A stretch of DNA of 64,000 nucleotides, taken from contig CP085629.1 in assembly GCA_024704175.1 (NCBI GenBank), forward strand, positions 7,004,001-7,068,000, read 5' to 3'. Shown here piece after piece: positions 25,959 through 36,073 of the stretch. Numbering within the stretch: the first letter of the stretch is position 1; each line of letters starts with the position of its first letter. A model generated the notes under the pieces. It saw nothing but the letters and a program-made list of their open reading frames with translations. It had not been told where the DNA came from and made no database searches. Made by a program: the position numbers and the translations under genes. The stretch is from Paenibacillus sp. P25. GTDB taxonomy: Bacteria > Bacillota > Bacilli > Paenibacillales > NBRC-103111.

Positions 25959-26945
25959 ATGAGAACAAGAAAATTAGGAAATAGTGATTTGGTTGTTTCT
26001 TCTATTGGTTTAGGTTTGATGGGAATGTCGGGGAGCTATGGCCAAACGGATGACGAACAGTCCATTAAGACGATACATCGTGCTCTGGAATTAGGCATTA
26101 CGCTGCTCGATACCGCAGATATTTATGGCAATGGCCATAACGAGGAATTGCTGGGGAAAGCTCTCAAAGGCCGCAGGAGTCAAGCGATCGTTGCTACAAA
26201 GTTTGCTTTCCTTCCTAATTTTGCGGGAATTAACGGTCATCCGGATTATGTCAAGAAAGCAGTGGACGAAAGCCTTCAACGATTAGGGATTGAATATATT
26301 GATCTGTATTACCAGCATCGTGTGGATCCTAATGTTCCGATTGAAGAAACGGTAGGAGCCATGGCTGATCTGGTTCAAGCCGGGAAAGTTCGTTATCTTG
26401 GCCTTTCCGAAGCCTCCGCAGCTAACATTCGCCGTGCCCATGCGGTACATCCCATCTCTGCTTTGCAAACCGAATATTCCCTTTGGAGCCGGGACATCGA
26501 AGATGAAATACTACCTGCCGTAAGGGAATTGGGAATTACTCATGTAGCGTACAGTCCGCTAAGCAGGGGATTTATATCCGGTGAGCTTCGCAAATTTGAA
26601 GATCTGCCGGAGAATGATGTACGAAGACACATACCGCGTTTCCAAGAGGGGAACTTCCAAAAAAATGTGGACATTGTAGATAAAATTAAAGAAATCGCGG
26701 AAGAGAAGAACTGCACTCTTTCGCAGCTGGCATTAGCATGGACGATGGCAAATGGCGCTTTACCCATACCGGGAACCAAACGGATCCCATATTTGGAGGA
26801 GAATGCCGCTTCCGTTCATGTTGAACTGACCCCTGATGATTTAGTCCGCATAGAATCGGTTAGTCCCAAAAATGCCGTACATGGTGGGCGGCTTATCGAC
26901 AGCGAATCGTTTCGGAGCCGGCTTTTGAAGAAGACGAATGACTGA
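25959..26945 (+). CDS. Aldo/keto reductase
   Basis: A 328-residue TIM-barrel NADPH-dependent reductase. The catalytic tetrad positions are visible: Asp and Tyr in LDTADIYG (about residues 50-57), Lys in ATKFAF and His in YYQHRVD. The cofactor end PIPGTKR lies near the C-terminus. ATG 25959 follows GAAAGGAAGG; a longer frame from 25743 crosses the divergent tetR gene and is not credible. It resembles the YakC/AKR13-like group acting on aldehydes. A strong terminator follows. Confidence 0.88.
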   Translation: MRTRKLGNSDLVVSSIGLGLMGMSGSYGQTDDEQSIKTIHRALELGITLLDTADIYGNGHNEELLGKALKGRRSQAIVATKFAFLPNFAGINGHPDYVKKAVDESLQRLGIEYIDLYYQHRVDPNVPIEETVGAMADLVQAGKVRYLGLSEASAANIRRAHAVHPISALQTEYSLWSRDIEDEILPAVRELGITHVAYSPLSRGFISGELRKFEDLPENDVRRHIPRFQEGNFQKNVDIVDKIKEIAEEKNCTLSQLALAWTMANGALPIPGTKRIPYLEENAASVHVELTPDDLVRIESVSPKNAVHGGRLIDSESFRSRLLKKTND

Positions 26946-26967
26946 TGATAGATGCTGCACCTTTCAT

Positions 26968-27008
26968 AAAAAGAGTGACTATCCATTATACGGGGAGTCA
27001 CTCTTTTT
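26968..27008 (+). terminator. Terminator after aldo/keto reductase
   Basis: AAAAAGAGTGACT (26968-26980) pairs exactly with AGTCACTCTTTTT (26996-27008). Confidence 0.9.
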
Positions 27009-27050
27009 CTATATTGGCCCGGACAAATTTTTTTTAGCGGCCCAAGTCTC

Positions 27051-27086
27051 CCTGACAGACAGATGTCAGGAAGGAAAAGCTATAAT
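27051..27086 (+). promoter_or_regulatory. Operator and -10 box of the epoxide hydrolase gene
   Basis: CCTGACA-N6-TGTCAGG (27051-27070) is a perfect dyad that overlaps the expected -35 region of a TATAAT box at 27081-27086. The same CTGACA-N6-TGTCAG architecture recurs at 38703-38720. Confidence 0.55.
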
Positions 27087-27127
27087 AAAAATGTAAAAAC
27101 AATCCACTTGAGGAGGAACTCCTAATC

Positions 27128-28312
27128 ATGAGTATGTTGAATTCTGCAGCGGCCCATCTGAATGACATCCGCCCATTTCGTATTGAAACTCCACAATCCG
27201 CTTTAGACGACCTGAACAATCGTTTGGCTCTCACTCGCTGGCCGGACGAGCTTCCCGGGGTGGGATGGAATTACGGCGTTCCGCTGGATTTCGTAAAAGA
27301 AATGACGGAGTACTGGAAAGCCTCTTTCGACTGGCGCAAGCAGGAACAGCTCTTGAACGAGATCCCTCAATACATGACGACGATCGATGGTGCCGATATT
27401 CACTTCTTCCATATCCAATCGCCGGAATCGAATGCACTGCCGCTTCTCCTTATTCACGGCTGGCCGGGATCTCCCGTCGAGTTCCTGGACCTGATCGGGC
27501 CGCTGACCGATCCTGCCTCTTACGGCGGCGAGGCCGCCGACGCCTTCCACCTGATTATCCCCTCGATCCCGGGCTTCGGATTATCCGGCCCGACGAAGGA
27601 GACGGGGTGGACATCCGGCCGCGCGGCTCAAGCCTTCGCTGAGCTGATGAACCGACTTGGTTATGAGCGTTACGGTGTGCAAGGCGGAGATATGGGAGCG
27701 ATGATCGCACCTGAGCTGGGGCGCATTGCGGCAGACCGGGTTGTCGGTGTGCACGTGAACGCCGCCACGATGGGGTTCATTCCGATGGGGCAGGTGGAAG
27801 AGGAAGTATTTGCCTCGCTCACGGATGCGGAAAAAGTTCGGCTGGGCCGGCTTGGCCAATTTATGAAGGAGCGGTTCGGCTTTAATGCGATTCAATCGAC
27901 ACGGCCGCAGACGCTGGCCTACGGACTTCACGACTCGCCGGTGGGTCTGCTCGCTTGGACCGCAGAATTATTCTATGGCTTCGGAGATGCAGTGGAAGCC
28001 GTCGATCGTGATCGGTTTTTGACGAATCTGATGCTGTACTGCCTGACCGGAACGGCGAATTCCTCGGCAAGAATGTATTATGAAGGTGCACATGATCCGG
28101 CGGCCTGGGCGCCTAAAGACCCGTCGCCGACGCCGGTCGGTGTAGCTGTGTTCCAGTTGTCCGATGTCGCGATTCGCCGGTATGCCGAGTTTAGCAACCG
28201 GATCGTACATTGGAGCGAGTTTGATAGGGGAACCCATTTCGCTTCGATCGATGCACCGGATTTGTTGACCGGGGATATCCGCCAATTCTTCCGCGGGTTG
28301 AATGCGCTATAG
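27128..28312 (+). CDS. Epoxide hydrolase family protein
   Basis: A 394-residue alpha/beta hydrolase with the N-terminal EHN domain typical of microsomal-type epoxide hydrolases (IRPFRIETPQSALDDLNNRL). The oxyanion motif is HGWPGS (about residue 111) and the nucleophile Asp is in GGDMG (about 187). A lid region and a C-terminal His in DRGTHFASID follow. It converts epoxides to diols in the cytosol. It has its own operator-controlled promoter and a terminator, so it is a single-gene unit. The natural substrate is unknown. Confidence 0.9.
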   Translation: MSMLNSAAAHLNDIRPFRIETPQSALDDLNNRLALTRWPDELPGVGWNYGVPLDFVKEMTEYWKASFDWRKQEQLLNEIPQYMTTIDGADIHFFHIQSPESNALPLLLIHGWPGSPVEFLDLIGPLTDPASYGGEAADAFHLIIPSIPGFGLSGPTKETGWTSGRAAQAFAELMNRLGYERYGVQGGDMGAMIAPELGRIAADRVVGVHVNAATMGFIPMGQVEEEVFASLTDAEKVRLGRLGQFMKERFGFNAIQSTRPQTLAYGLHDSPVGLLAWTAELFYGFGDAVEAVDRDRFLTNLMLYCLTGTANSSARMYYEGAHDPAAWAPKDPSPTPVGVAVFQLSDVAIRRYAEFSNRIVHWSEFDRGTHFASIDAPDLLTGDIRQFFRGLNAL

Positions 28313-28425
28313 GCTTTAGAGGCGTTACGAAACGAATGGAAACGGTATGAATGCAGTATGACGACGAGGAGCCATGGACAGGAAGCAAACAAACAGGAAC
28401 CCGTCCGCGCACTCGATTTTAGAAA

Positions 28426-28464
28426 AAAGGCAACCGGACCCCATGTGCCCGGTCGCCTTTCTTC
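28426..28464 (+). terminator. Terminator after epoxide hydrolase
   Basis: AAAGGCAACCGG (28426-28437) pairs with CCGGTCGCCTTT (28449-28460) with one mismatch, then TTCTT. Confidence 0.75.
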
Positions 28465-28548
28465 ATGTTCGTGCCACCGCATCCCGGTAGCGTAACGATA
28501 TCAATCGTTGTACGGATTGACAGCCACTGTATAGTTAAGATGAATTCG

Positions 28549-28773
28549 TTAAGGCCTTTCCTTGACTTTAGAATTCTTCCCCTCATGATAATCTTCCCAT
28601 AGTGGGCCGATGTATTTTTCTAATGTTTTTACGACGTCCTCTCTTCGGCTCTCTTCGACATTTACCGTGTCATTTGAAATATCGTTTCTAATTCGTATGA
28701 GCACAAATAAAGGAGGTAATGCAGCTTCACGGAGAGCCTTAATCATGCTTTCTTCTTGCGGAGTAATATCCAT
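28549..28773 (-). CDS. Small hypothetical protein, 74 aa
   Basis: Begins MDITPQEESMIKALREAALP, with an AAGGGAAAGAG ribosome binding site and a TATAAT box upstream. It is mostly helical and charged, with a Lys-rich C-terminus; there is no signal peptide or membrane segment. I do not recognise the family. The AT-rich stretch 28313-28548 before it has only the epoxide hydrolase terminator. Confidence 0.55.
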   Translation of the reverse strand: MDITPQEESMIKALREAALPPLFVLIRIRNDISNDTVNVEESRREDVVKTLEKYIGPLWEDYHEGKNSKVKERP

Positions 28774-29013
28774 AGCGTTTCTCTTTCCCTTCTTGTGTAT
28801 TATACCAATTAATATGTATCATTTCTTCGCCAAATCCCTGTCTTCTACTGCATTTTCCCTTTTTGTTCGGGCTCATCTCATTATAAACCCTGACATCAGT
28901 GTTAGGGTCAAGTAGAAATAAGCTGTTCAACTATGCTGTCAGTTAACATAGCGAGACTGCCGGTTCAAATTCTGCGGCGACCTCGTGGTGGGTATCATTT
29001 AACTCTTGTATTT

Positions 29014-29385
29014 TTATACGTTTAACCTATCCCAATTAGTGATAACATACCAAATTTGAAATAAAACAATAACAAGATAAGTTACATTTATAAGGTAACA
29101 TAATTTAAGGTGATTTATTCCCCTGCGGTATTCTTCTCCACGAATTCGTTTATTTATGTATGCTTTTTTCATTCTGTTTGTTGCTTTATTGAGTAAAATT
29201 AACTCTTTAACACCCATTAATCCCCATAGCAAGGTAAATACCCATAGTATTGCACTAAAAGTTGATAACAGCATTTTTGAACCTGGTTCTGTAGCTAATC
29301 TAAAAGCGATATTAACCAATACCGTAATAATAAAATTACAAAATCCTATCAAACTTAAATAGGGTCTAAACTTAAAAGATGTCAT
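29014..29385 (-). CDS. Hypothetical membrane protein with three to four TM segments
   Basis: Starts at ATG 29385 (MTSFKFRPYLSLIGF) behind AGAGGAAAC; a longer frame to 29418 is less likely. The hydrophobic segments are near residues 8-28, 38-60 and 98-118, with a basic loop containing RMKKAYINKRIRGEEYRR. The length is 123 residues. Its low GC content, unlike its neighbours, suggests recent acquisition. I see no family signature. It lies immediately downstream of ktrB on the same strand. Confidence 0.6.
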   Translation of the reverse strand: MTSFKFRPYLSLIGFCNFIITVLVNIAFRLATEPGSKMLLSTFSAILWVFTLLWGLMGVKELILLNKATNRMKKAYINKRIRGEEYRRGINHLKLCYLINVTYLVIVLFQIWYVITNWDRLNV

Positions 29386-29442
29386 AATATTTGTTTCCTC
29401 TTTTTGTAGAACTTTCATGAGATATCCGCCAAACCAAGCATA

Positions 29443-30790
29443 TCAACCGATCGTGATTTTACCCTCCGGGTAGCGGTAGTGCTCTTTTTCCGGCATGGGG
29501 GTCAAGGTGTATGCCAAGGCGATGGGACCCAGGCGCCCGATGAACATAAGCAGGATGATGAACACTTTCCCGAATGCTGTAAGTTCCGCCGTTAATCCCA
29601 TCGACATTCCGGCGGTGGCATAAGCAGAAGTAACCTCAAATAAGATGCCCAGGAAATTGTAGCTCTCCATCGTAGAGAGAAGCATGACCGACAGTACAAT
29701 GAGGACAACGGAAAGCAACGTAATCGTAATGGCCTTGTAGATCCGGTCCTTCGAAATTCTTCTGCGGAACAGCACGATATCTTCCTTGCCTCGTATTATA
29801 GCGAACACGGCTCCAACAAGGATCACGAACGTAGTCACCTTGATCCCTCCGCCGGAGGAACCGGGCGCCGCCCCGATAAACATCATGATGATGATAAAAA
29901 ACTGCGTGGCCTGCCGCATCGAAGCGATATCGATGGTGTTCACGCCCGCTGAACGGGATGACACGGACTGCAGCATCGCGCCGAGTGCCTTGCCCGTGAA
30001 AGACAACGGTCGCAGCGTCAAAGGATTGGTGTACTCCATGATAAAGATGACCCACGTGCCCAACATAACCAGGGCGGCGGAGGCGCTGAGCACAACCTTG
30101 CTGTGCAGCGTAATTCTTCGGGTACGTAAGCAGGTCGGAGATGACAATAAATCCGATTCCGCCAAGAATGATAAGCAGCATGGAGACGATATTGATAAAA
30201 GGGTCATCTACATAATGCATCAGACTGCCCGGTCTATTAGGCAATCCGCCGAACAGATCAAATCCCGCGTTATTGAAAATCGAGATGCTGTGGAACATGC
30301 CAAAGTACAGCGCCTGGCCCCAAGGCATCTCGTATGACCAGCGGAGCGCGAACAACAGCGCTCCTGCAAGTTCTATATATAAAGCATAGATCAGAACTTT
30401 GCGGACGAGCCGGACGATCCCGTCCGTTGAATCGTGGTTCATCGCCTCCTGCAGGATAAGGCGTTCCTGGAACGATATTCGGCGGCGAAGCACGAGCGCA
30501 ATCAGGGTGGACATGGTCATGAACCCGAGACCGCCGATTTGGACCAGCACAATGAGTACCATCTCGCCAAAAGCCGATAAATGCGCCCCAGTATTGATCA
30601 CGGACAGCCCCGTAACACAGGTAGCGGAGGTCGCCATAAATAAGGCGTCTATCAATGGCAACCGGCCTTCTCCTGCATAGGAGATAGGCGACCACAGCAG
30701 CACTGTCCCGACAAGGATCATCACAAAGAATCCGAACGACAGCACTTGAGGCGGATTGAATTTCAGTTTTGGCTTGGCATATTTGGACAT
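29443..30790 (-). CDS. ktrB: TrkH/KtrB family potassium transporter subunit, frameshifted
   Basis: The ion-conducting subunit of a Ktr K+ uptake system. Four M-P-M repeats with selectivity glycines are visible, for example ATSATCVTGLSV, FNNAGFDLFGG, SVSSRSAGVNTIDI and TSAYATAGMSMGL. The start is ATG 30790 (MSKYAKPKLKF). The frame breaks near 30120; DLLTYP continues as RRITLHSKVVLSASA. The rebuilt length is about 449 residues. KtrB works with the cytosolic NAD-binding ring KtrA, which is not in this window, so ktrA must lie elsewhere, as happens for ktrD/ktrC in Bacillus. Confidence 0.85.
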
Positions 30791-30910
30791 GAAACTAACT
30801 CCGTATGCTGTAAATTACGATTATTGTATATTTTGGCTGCGGCCTTGTAAAGGCGCAGGAGGGCTTCGATTCCCGCGGCCGCTGCAGATCATGCAACAAT
30901 CGCAGTCATA

Positions 30911-30954
30911 TTGACAAAAGATGGGTATTGGGATATTGTAGACTATGTGGTCTA
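30911..30954 (+). promoter_or_regulatory. Promoter and operator of the TetR/NmrA operon
   Basis: TTGACA at 30911-30916, 17-base spacer, TATTGT at 30934-30939. The dyad TAGAC-N6-GTCTA begins on the -10 box (30939-30954), and another AGGTCTA lies at 30961. Autoregulation by the TetR protein is likely. Confidence 0.55.
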
Positions 30955-31022
30955 ACTATTAGGTCTATAATATTGATGAGTTATATTTAAAATCAATCTA
31001 AATCATTTCAGAGGTGATGCCG

Positions 31023-31670
31023 TTGCCTTTTTCACGTTTTGAGAAGCTGGCTAGAGAAAAACGCGAACTGCTTTTAGATCAAGCCGCCCGTGAATTTGCC
31101 GCCCATGGATTCGAACAATCGTCCATCAACCGAATCCTCGAGCAGTCCAACATGAGCAAAGGGGCCGCCTACTATTATTTTGAAGATAAGGCAGACTTAT
31201 TTGTTACGGTAATTCAGTACGCCAGCGAGTATCTACGCTTACACGAGCTCGAATTGAACTTAGACTCGACTACTGCGAAGGACTTCTGGGAAAGGGTTCT
31301 CGCCAATCATCGCGAACCGATCTTGCGTTCTTACGAAAGACCGTGGCTCTTCAGGGTTTTCGGTGTTTGCACACAGATTCCCGCATCCGATATGGTGCGT
31401 GAACCTTTAGCTTCACTTATCCAAAGAAGTAAAGACCAGGTAACGGGCCTCATCCAACGCGGACAAGAGCTTGGGGTCATCCGATCGGATTTGCCGATCG
31501 ACCTGCTTTTCGAATGGCTTCTCGCGATCGACCGGGCCAGCGATAGGTGGTTAAGTCAGCACTGGGATGGACTGGACAGGACAGCTATTGTTCAAGTTGC
31601 GGATCAAACCATTGCCGCCATAAGGAGCGCTTTTACACCGGGGATTATCAAGAATGAAGAAGAATCTTAA
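31023..31670 (+). CDS. TetR/AcrR family regulator
   Basis: About 215 residues. Helix-turn-helix INRILEQSNMSKGAAYYYF follows the helix REFAAHGFEQSS; a helical ligand domain completes it. AGAGGTGATG (31010-31019) is the best ribosome binding site, so TTG 31023 (PFSRFEKLAREKRELLL) is the preferred start; GTG 31014 and ATG 31017 are inside it. The NmrA-type gene follows 18 bases later and is probably the regulated partner. Confidence 0.85.
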   Translation: MPFSRFEKLAREKRELLLDQAAREFAAHGFEQSSINRILEQSNMSKGAAYYYFEDKADLFVTVIQYASEYLRLHELELNLDSTTAKDFWERVLANHREPILRSYERPWLFRVFGVCTQIPASDMVREPLASLIQRSKDQVTGLIQRGQELGVIRSDLPIDLLFEWLLAIDRASDRWLSQHWDGLDRTAIVQVADQTIAAIRSAFTPGIIKNEEES

Positions 31671-31688
31671 AGAAAAAGGAGCGGGAGT

Positions 31689-32550
31689 ATGAACAAAGGA
31701 GATAACATCATTCTCGTCGTAGGGGCTACAGGCCAACAAGGAAGAGCCGTTGCCCGCCGTCTCATAGATACAGGCTGGAAGGTACGAATTCTTACTCGTG
31801 ACCTGGGCCAGCCGGCCGTCCAAAGGCTTCAGCAGCAGGGCGCGGAAGCAGTTCAGGGCAATGTTGATGATCCTGTCTCTTTACAAGAGGCAATGAACGA
31901 GGTTTACGGAGTCTTCAGTTTCCAACCGCAATTGAGTTATGAAGATGAGCTGCGTCAAGGCAAGGCCATGGCGGACGCCGCCAAAGCCGCCGGTGTAAAA
32001 CCAATTCGTTTACTCCTCGGTTGGGGGCGCTGAAGGTCAATCCGCTTTTCGTAAGATCGCCAAGTGGGACATTGAGCAGTACATTAAGACACTAGGGGTT
32101 CCCTTCACCATTTTACGTCCGGCGGGGTTCATGGAGGAAATCATAAGTCCCCGATTCGGTATACCGAATGGGTTATTCTCAATCCCGATTCATCCGGATG
32201 TAGAGATACCCCTTATTGCCGTAGAGGACATCGGAGTCTTCGTTCATCTTGCGTTTGAACATCCGGAGTTTCTAGGTAAAACGGTTGAAATCGCCGGCGA
32301 TTCTCTGTCGCCGTCTGCAATCGCCGGGATTCTCTCCGTTTCAATAGGGCGACCGATTACCTATGAGCAGATTCCGATAGATAAGGTTAGACAACATAAT
32401 GAAATTGTTGCGCGAGTTTACGATTTTTATAATGAGGCCGGTTACAAAGTGGATATTCCGGCGCTACGCCAAATACATCCGCATCTCTTAAGCTTGGAAG
32501 CCTGGTTAAAGAAAGCAGGTACAGCTAAGATAAGTCAGTTGTCAAATTGA
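31689..32550 (+). CDS. NmrA family NAD(P)-binding protein, frameshifted
   Basis: An atypical SDR. The dinucleotide loop VVGATGQQGRAVARRL is at the N-terminus, followed by VDDPVSLQEAM. A single missing base near 32010 breaks the frame; it continues FVYSSVGGAEGQSAF, then FTILRPAGFMEE and a C-terminal substrate domain, ending at 32550 (about 287 residues). NmrA/HSCARG-like proteins sense NADP(H) or act as quinone-oxidoreductase-like enzymes. It is co-transcribed with the TetR regulator upstream. Confidence 0.8.
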
Positions 32551-32595
32551 AAAAACGACTGTGGCGTAACGCCGTTGCCGGTCTATCACTCTGCA

Positions 32596-32639
32596 CCTCG
32601 TCTTCCCCTGGTTACCCGGGGGTTAGAGGAGGTTTTTTA
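32596..32639 (+). terminator. Terminator after NmrA-type gene
   Basis: Nested pairing CCTC...CCCC / GGGG...GAGG, followed by TTTTTT at 32633-32638. Confidence 0.65.
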
Positions 32640-32736
32640 CTGTATGGCAAAAGGAGGAAAAAGTCGATTCGTGTCAAATAGGTAGATGGGGGTTTTGGCA
32701 AAATATACAGGTTGTTCAACCGGAAAGGTGTCAGCA

Positions 32737-35233
32737 ATGAACAGTTTCGTTCTTCGAAGAGCGCTGCTTTTTTGTTTATGTTTCATGATGTTTATAGGTG
32801 CCGGGCCGACCGGGGCGGGAGCCGAGCCGCCCGATTCGCGAACGGGCATCGTGGTGCTGACCGGAGATCAGGGTACCCTGCCGCGACCCTATGCGAATAT
32901 CTTGAGAATATTGGGAGGCCGGGCAAAGTCTGTTGCGGTGAGTCAGTTAAAGGGACTCGATTGGTCTGCGGTCCGCCTGCTGGTTGTTCCTGCCGGAGCG
33001 GCATCCGCCTTGAGTAAGCAGGATGTAAGCGGCCTGCTGGATCAAGTAAATAAGGGGCTTAACCTGATCACGGAGAAGCCTTCCGATTTGGCCGCAGGTC
33101 TCGGGTTGACCTTCCAGTCGGGCGAAGTTCAGGTTGGCAAAATAACCAACGCGGCTCATCCCGATGTGAGCATCGAATGGGAGAAAAGCCAGCCCGTCCG
33201 CCCCTTTACCAGCACGGATCTGACGGTGTTCGATAAGGACCGGGATTCGGGAAACGCCGTCACGGCCGGAGGCAAGCGGGGGCAGGGGAAATACGTGTAT
33301 TTGTCCGTTCCCTTGGATGAGGAAAGTGCCTGGGGTTACAGCCGCCTGCCATTTTTCCATGAGGTGTTGACGGATTACTTGGGCATGCGGCCGGAAGCAC
33401 GCCGCAACCAATTGACGGCCTATTTGGACTGGGGCTATTACTATGCCTACGACCCCGTACAGCTGGCGGACCGGATCAAAAGCTACGGCATTAACGAAAT
33501 CCACCTGAGCGCCTGGTACGATCCGGAGCGCGTGAGCGATTTTTACACCCGCTTCATGGAGGAATGCCACCGGAACGGAATTCGCGTGTATGCATGGCTG
33601 GAGTATCCGATGGTGTCCGCCGAGTTCTGGAACGCCCATCCGGAGTGGAGGGAGAAGACGGCGACCGGCGAAGATGCGCACATCGATTGGCGCCAGCTGA
33701 TGGCGCTGCAGATTCCCGAATGCTTGGCCGCGGTGAAGGCGGAGCTGAAGAAGCTGATCGACCGCTTTGATTGGGACGGCATCGATCTGGCGGAATTGTA
33801 CTTCGAGTCTCCGGGCACCGGGGTTGCGGACCCGAGCTCCTTTACACCGATGAATGATGCCGCCCGCAAGGAATTTCAAGCGCAGACCGGCATCGATCCC
33901 AAGGAGCTGTTGAATCCGGACAGCATCCATTATTACCAGAAGGATCGGAACGCTTACGCTAGGCTGACCGATTACCGGGCAAACCTGAGCGTGCAGCTGA
34001 ACCGGGAGTTTTTACAGTATATTCAGGATAAGCCGTTTAACAAAACGCCGGCCGTTACTTTAACGCAGATCGATTCCGTGCTGGACCCGCGAATGAGGGA
34101 GCAAATCGGGGTCGACTCGGGGGCTTTCACCGCCCTGCAGAAGGAATTCGGCTTCACCCTGCGCCTGGAGGATCCATATACCCAGTGGGCGCTTGGCCCG
34201 GACCGGTACCGCAAGCTGGGAACGGCCTTCCGGAATATGATCGGCCCGGAAGGGAGTTTGTCGCTGGACGTCAACGTCGTTGACCGTGCCGGGGCTTATC
34301 CGACCCGGAAACAAACGGGGCTGGAGTTCCTGGCGCTCTTGTCCGAGGCGACGGCAAACTCGAATGAAGTGTGCCTCTATACGGTAAGCACCCCTACGGA
34401 GTCGGATTTCCGCTTTGCCGCTAATGTACTGGCCGATCAGGCGGAGATCGTAAGAAGCGGCGGCGATTCGTATCAAACGGCGGCGCCTTACAGCTTTTTA
34501 TTCGAAACGGTGACGGAGGGAAAAGAGATCTACATGGACGGATCCCTCTGGCCGCTGGTCTCCCGTAAGGGCGTTTGGGTTCCAAAGGGCGACCACACGA
34601 TTCAGCTCCGGACGGCGAGTGAAGGTGCCGCGGGGAAGCTAGCGGTAACGGAAGCGAATTTGGACTTCGCCGGCGCTGGGCGGACCGGGGACGGGATCTA
34701 CATGGACTACGCTTCCGACAGGAAGAGCTATGCCAGCCTAAGCCAGGCGCCCGGGAAGATCTTGATCGACGGTGAGGCTGCAGGTACGCCGGTCTACCGG
34801 AATAACGAAGGCGAATTTACGGTGCAGTCGCCGGCGGGCAAGCACCGGGTGACCTTTGCGGGCGGACAAGGCGATACCGGTATTCATGTGTCCTTGAACG
34901 GCCAATTGCTGAGCTTCACGGAGCCCCCCGTGCTTATCGATAACCAGGCGATGTACCCGGTGGCCGATATTCTGAACGCCTTGGGCGCCAAATGGACCTG
35001 GCATGAGGAAGCAAGCGGCCTGGACGCGGAACTTAACGGTTACGTGCTGTGGGCTGCAGATCGGCAACCCGTCCGCCAGGGCGAACGGGTTGGACGTGAC
35101 GCTCGGCGCCCCGCCTGTCCTTGTGAATGGCAGAACGATGGTGCCGCTGCGTTTCGTAGCGGAGGCGCTGCACCATTCCGTTACCTGGGTCGAAGCGGCA
35201 AGGCTTATCGAAATTGAGCCGATCAAGCCGTAG
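32737..35233 (+). CDS. Secreted GHL10-like glycosyl hydrolase with copper-amine-oxidase-N domain, frameshifted at 3' end
   Basis: Starts at ATG 32737 behind GGAAAGGTG with a Sec signal peptide (LLFCLCFMMFIGAG, cleavage near AGA/EP). Residues about 30-200 form a ThuA/glutamine-amidotransferase-like domain. Residues about 210-550 form a TIM barrel of the family-10-like hydrolase type (EIHLSAWYDPERV, then GIRVYAWLEYPMV and DGIDLAELYFESPG, with candidate acid residues). Beta domains follow. At the C-terminus the frame shifts near 35050 into VNGRTMVPLRFVAEAL, the copper-amine-oxidase-N wall-associated motif. The total is about 832 residues. It probably acts on an extracellular polysaccharide, but the substrate is unknown. 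Confidence 0.75.
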
Positions 35234-35275
35234 GGCGCATGGGGCCTGGACGCGAGTAATCTTGATGTAATGACG

Positions 35276-35317
35276 AAAACCTCCTTATTCCGCATCGGCG
35301 GGATAAGGAGGTTTTTT
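35276..35317. terminator. Terminator between GHL10-like gene and the convergent small gene
   Basis: AAAACCTCCTTAT-CCGC pairs with GCGG-ATAAGGAGGTTTT, followed by TT. A- and T-rich ends let it work on both strands. Confidence 0.85.
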
Positions 35318-35344
35318 CGCACCTTTTTAAACCGGGTAATCTTC

Positions 35345-35572
35345 CTATTCATCGTGCTGGATGGGGTCCGTGACCAGGCCTTTGTCCTTCAGTTCTTCCT
35401 CGGTCTTCATGCCTTGCATATCCTTGCCCAGACGCTTAATCTCCGCCATATCGGGCGCCATGGATCCGTTCATCACTTCCTCGACGGGTTTATCCGATCC
35501 CTTCTTTGCGTCAAAAGCTTCATGCTCCTTTACGGTTTCCAGGTCTTCGTTCTTGTACTTCTTATCCGGCAT
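35345..35572 (-). CDS. Small hydrophilic hypothetical protein, 75 aa
   Basis: Start ATG 35572 (MPDKKYKNEDLETVKEHEAF) has GGGGAGG upstream. It is very rich in Lys, Asp and Glu, with no hydrophobic core and no cysteine, and probably disordered or coiled. Such small acidic or hydrophilic proteins are common among sporulation and stress genes of Bacillales, but I recognise no family. The convergent terminator 28 bases beyond its stop supports a real gene. Confidence 0.6.
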   Translation of the reverse strand: MPDKKYKNEDLETVKEHEAFDAKKGSDKPVEEVMNGSMAPDMAEIKRLGKDMQGMKTEEELKDKGLVTDPIQHDE

Positions 35573-35680
35573 GATCAATCGCCTCCCCTGTTTATTCCGG
35601 TAAACTCTTGTTACCCGTCAGGGGACGGGCTTAAACACGGCCTGCGTTCTATCCTTATGGGAAGGCGGCGTATTCCAATG

Positions 35681-36055
35681 TTACGGTACGGGAGTGATAG
35701 CCGAGATGGCCGTTTCTTCCTGCTGAAGAACGCGTTGGGCGGCGTTCAGAGCACCCGCGGCATCGACGGCAAATAGATCGATGACGACATTCGAGCCGGT
35801 GACGCGAAATTGCGCTTCGAAAGCAGGAAATCCCGCAAGACTGACTTCTCTAGTCGTAACCGTTAGGGGGGCCAGAGAAAATAATTGGTGCGCCACAGGT
35901 ATCCGGGGGGCTCCGGCAGAGCTCAGAGGTATCTGGAAAACCTGCAGCTCGATGATGGCCGTGGCCGCCAAATCTTCATTGCTGATCAACATTTCGAGTC
36001 TTACGGAAGGGTTGGGCCCGCTGTTGAGCAGGGGGCCGCCGCTGAAGGAAGGCAT
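35681..36055 (-). CDS. Stand-alone paralog of the SBBP protein's C-terminal domain
   Basis: A 124-residue protein without a signal peptide. It aligns along its length with the last 110 residues of the neighbouring SBBP-repeat protein. Shared features are VRLEMLISNEDL / IHAIELLIGNEN, then VAHQLFSLAPLTVTTR / VHELFSLAPGTVTSR, and the ending RVLQQEETAISAITPVP / RVLQAEAAPVFNITPVP. The domain appears all-beta. It starts 18 bases after the SBBP gene and is therefore in the same leftward operon. I know no assigned function. The repeated ITPVP end is notable. Confidence 0.65.
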   Translation of the reverse strand: MPSFSGGPLLNSGPNPSVRLEMLISNEDLAATAIIELQVFQIPLSSAGAPRIPVAHQLFSLAPLTVTTREVSLAGFPAFEAQFRVTGSNVVIDLFAVDAAGALNAAQRVLQQEETAISAITPVP

Positions 36056-36073
36056 ATGGCGATCTCTCCTTTC

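Noticed and set aside
30939-30954. LmrA/QdoR box upstream of the TetR/NmrA operon
   Set aside because: The half-sites TAGAC/GTCTA match, but the spacer is 6 bases instead of 2 and the TetR protein is not LmrA-like.
32947-33930. 327-codon frame on the minus strand
   Set aside because: Antisense to the secreted GHL10-like gene, whose frame has clear motifs; there is no ribosome binding site.
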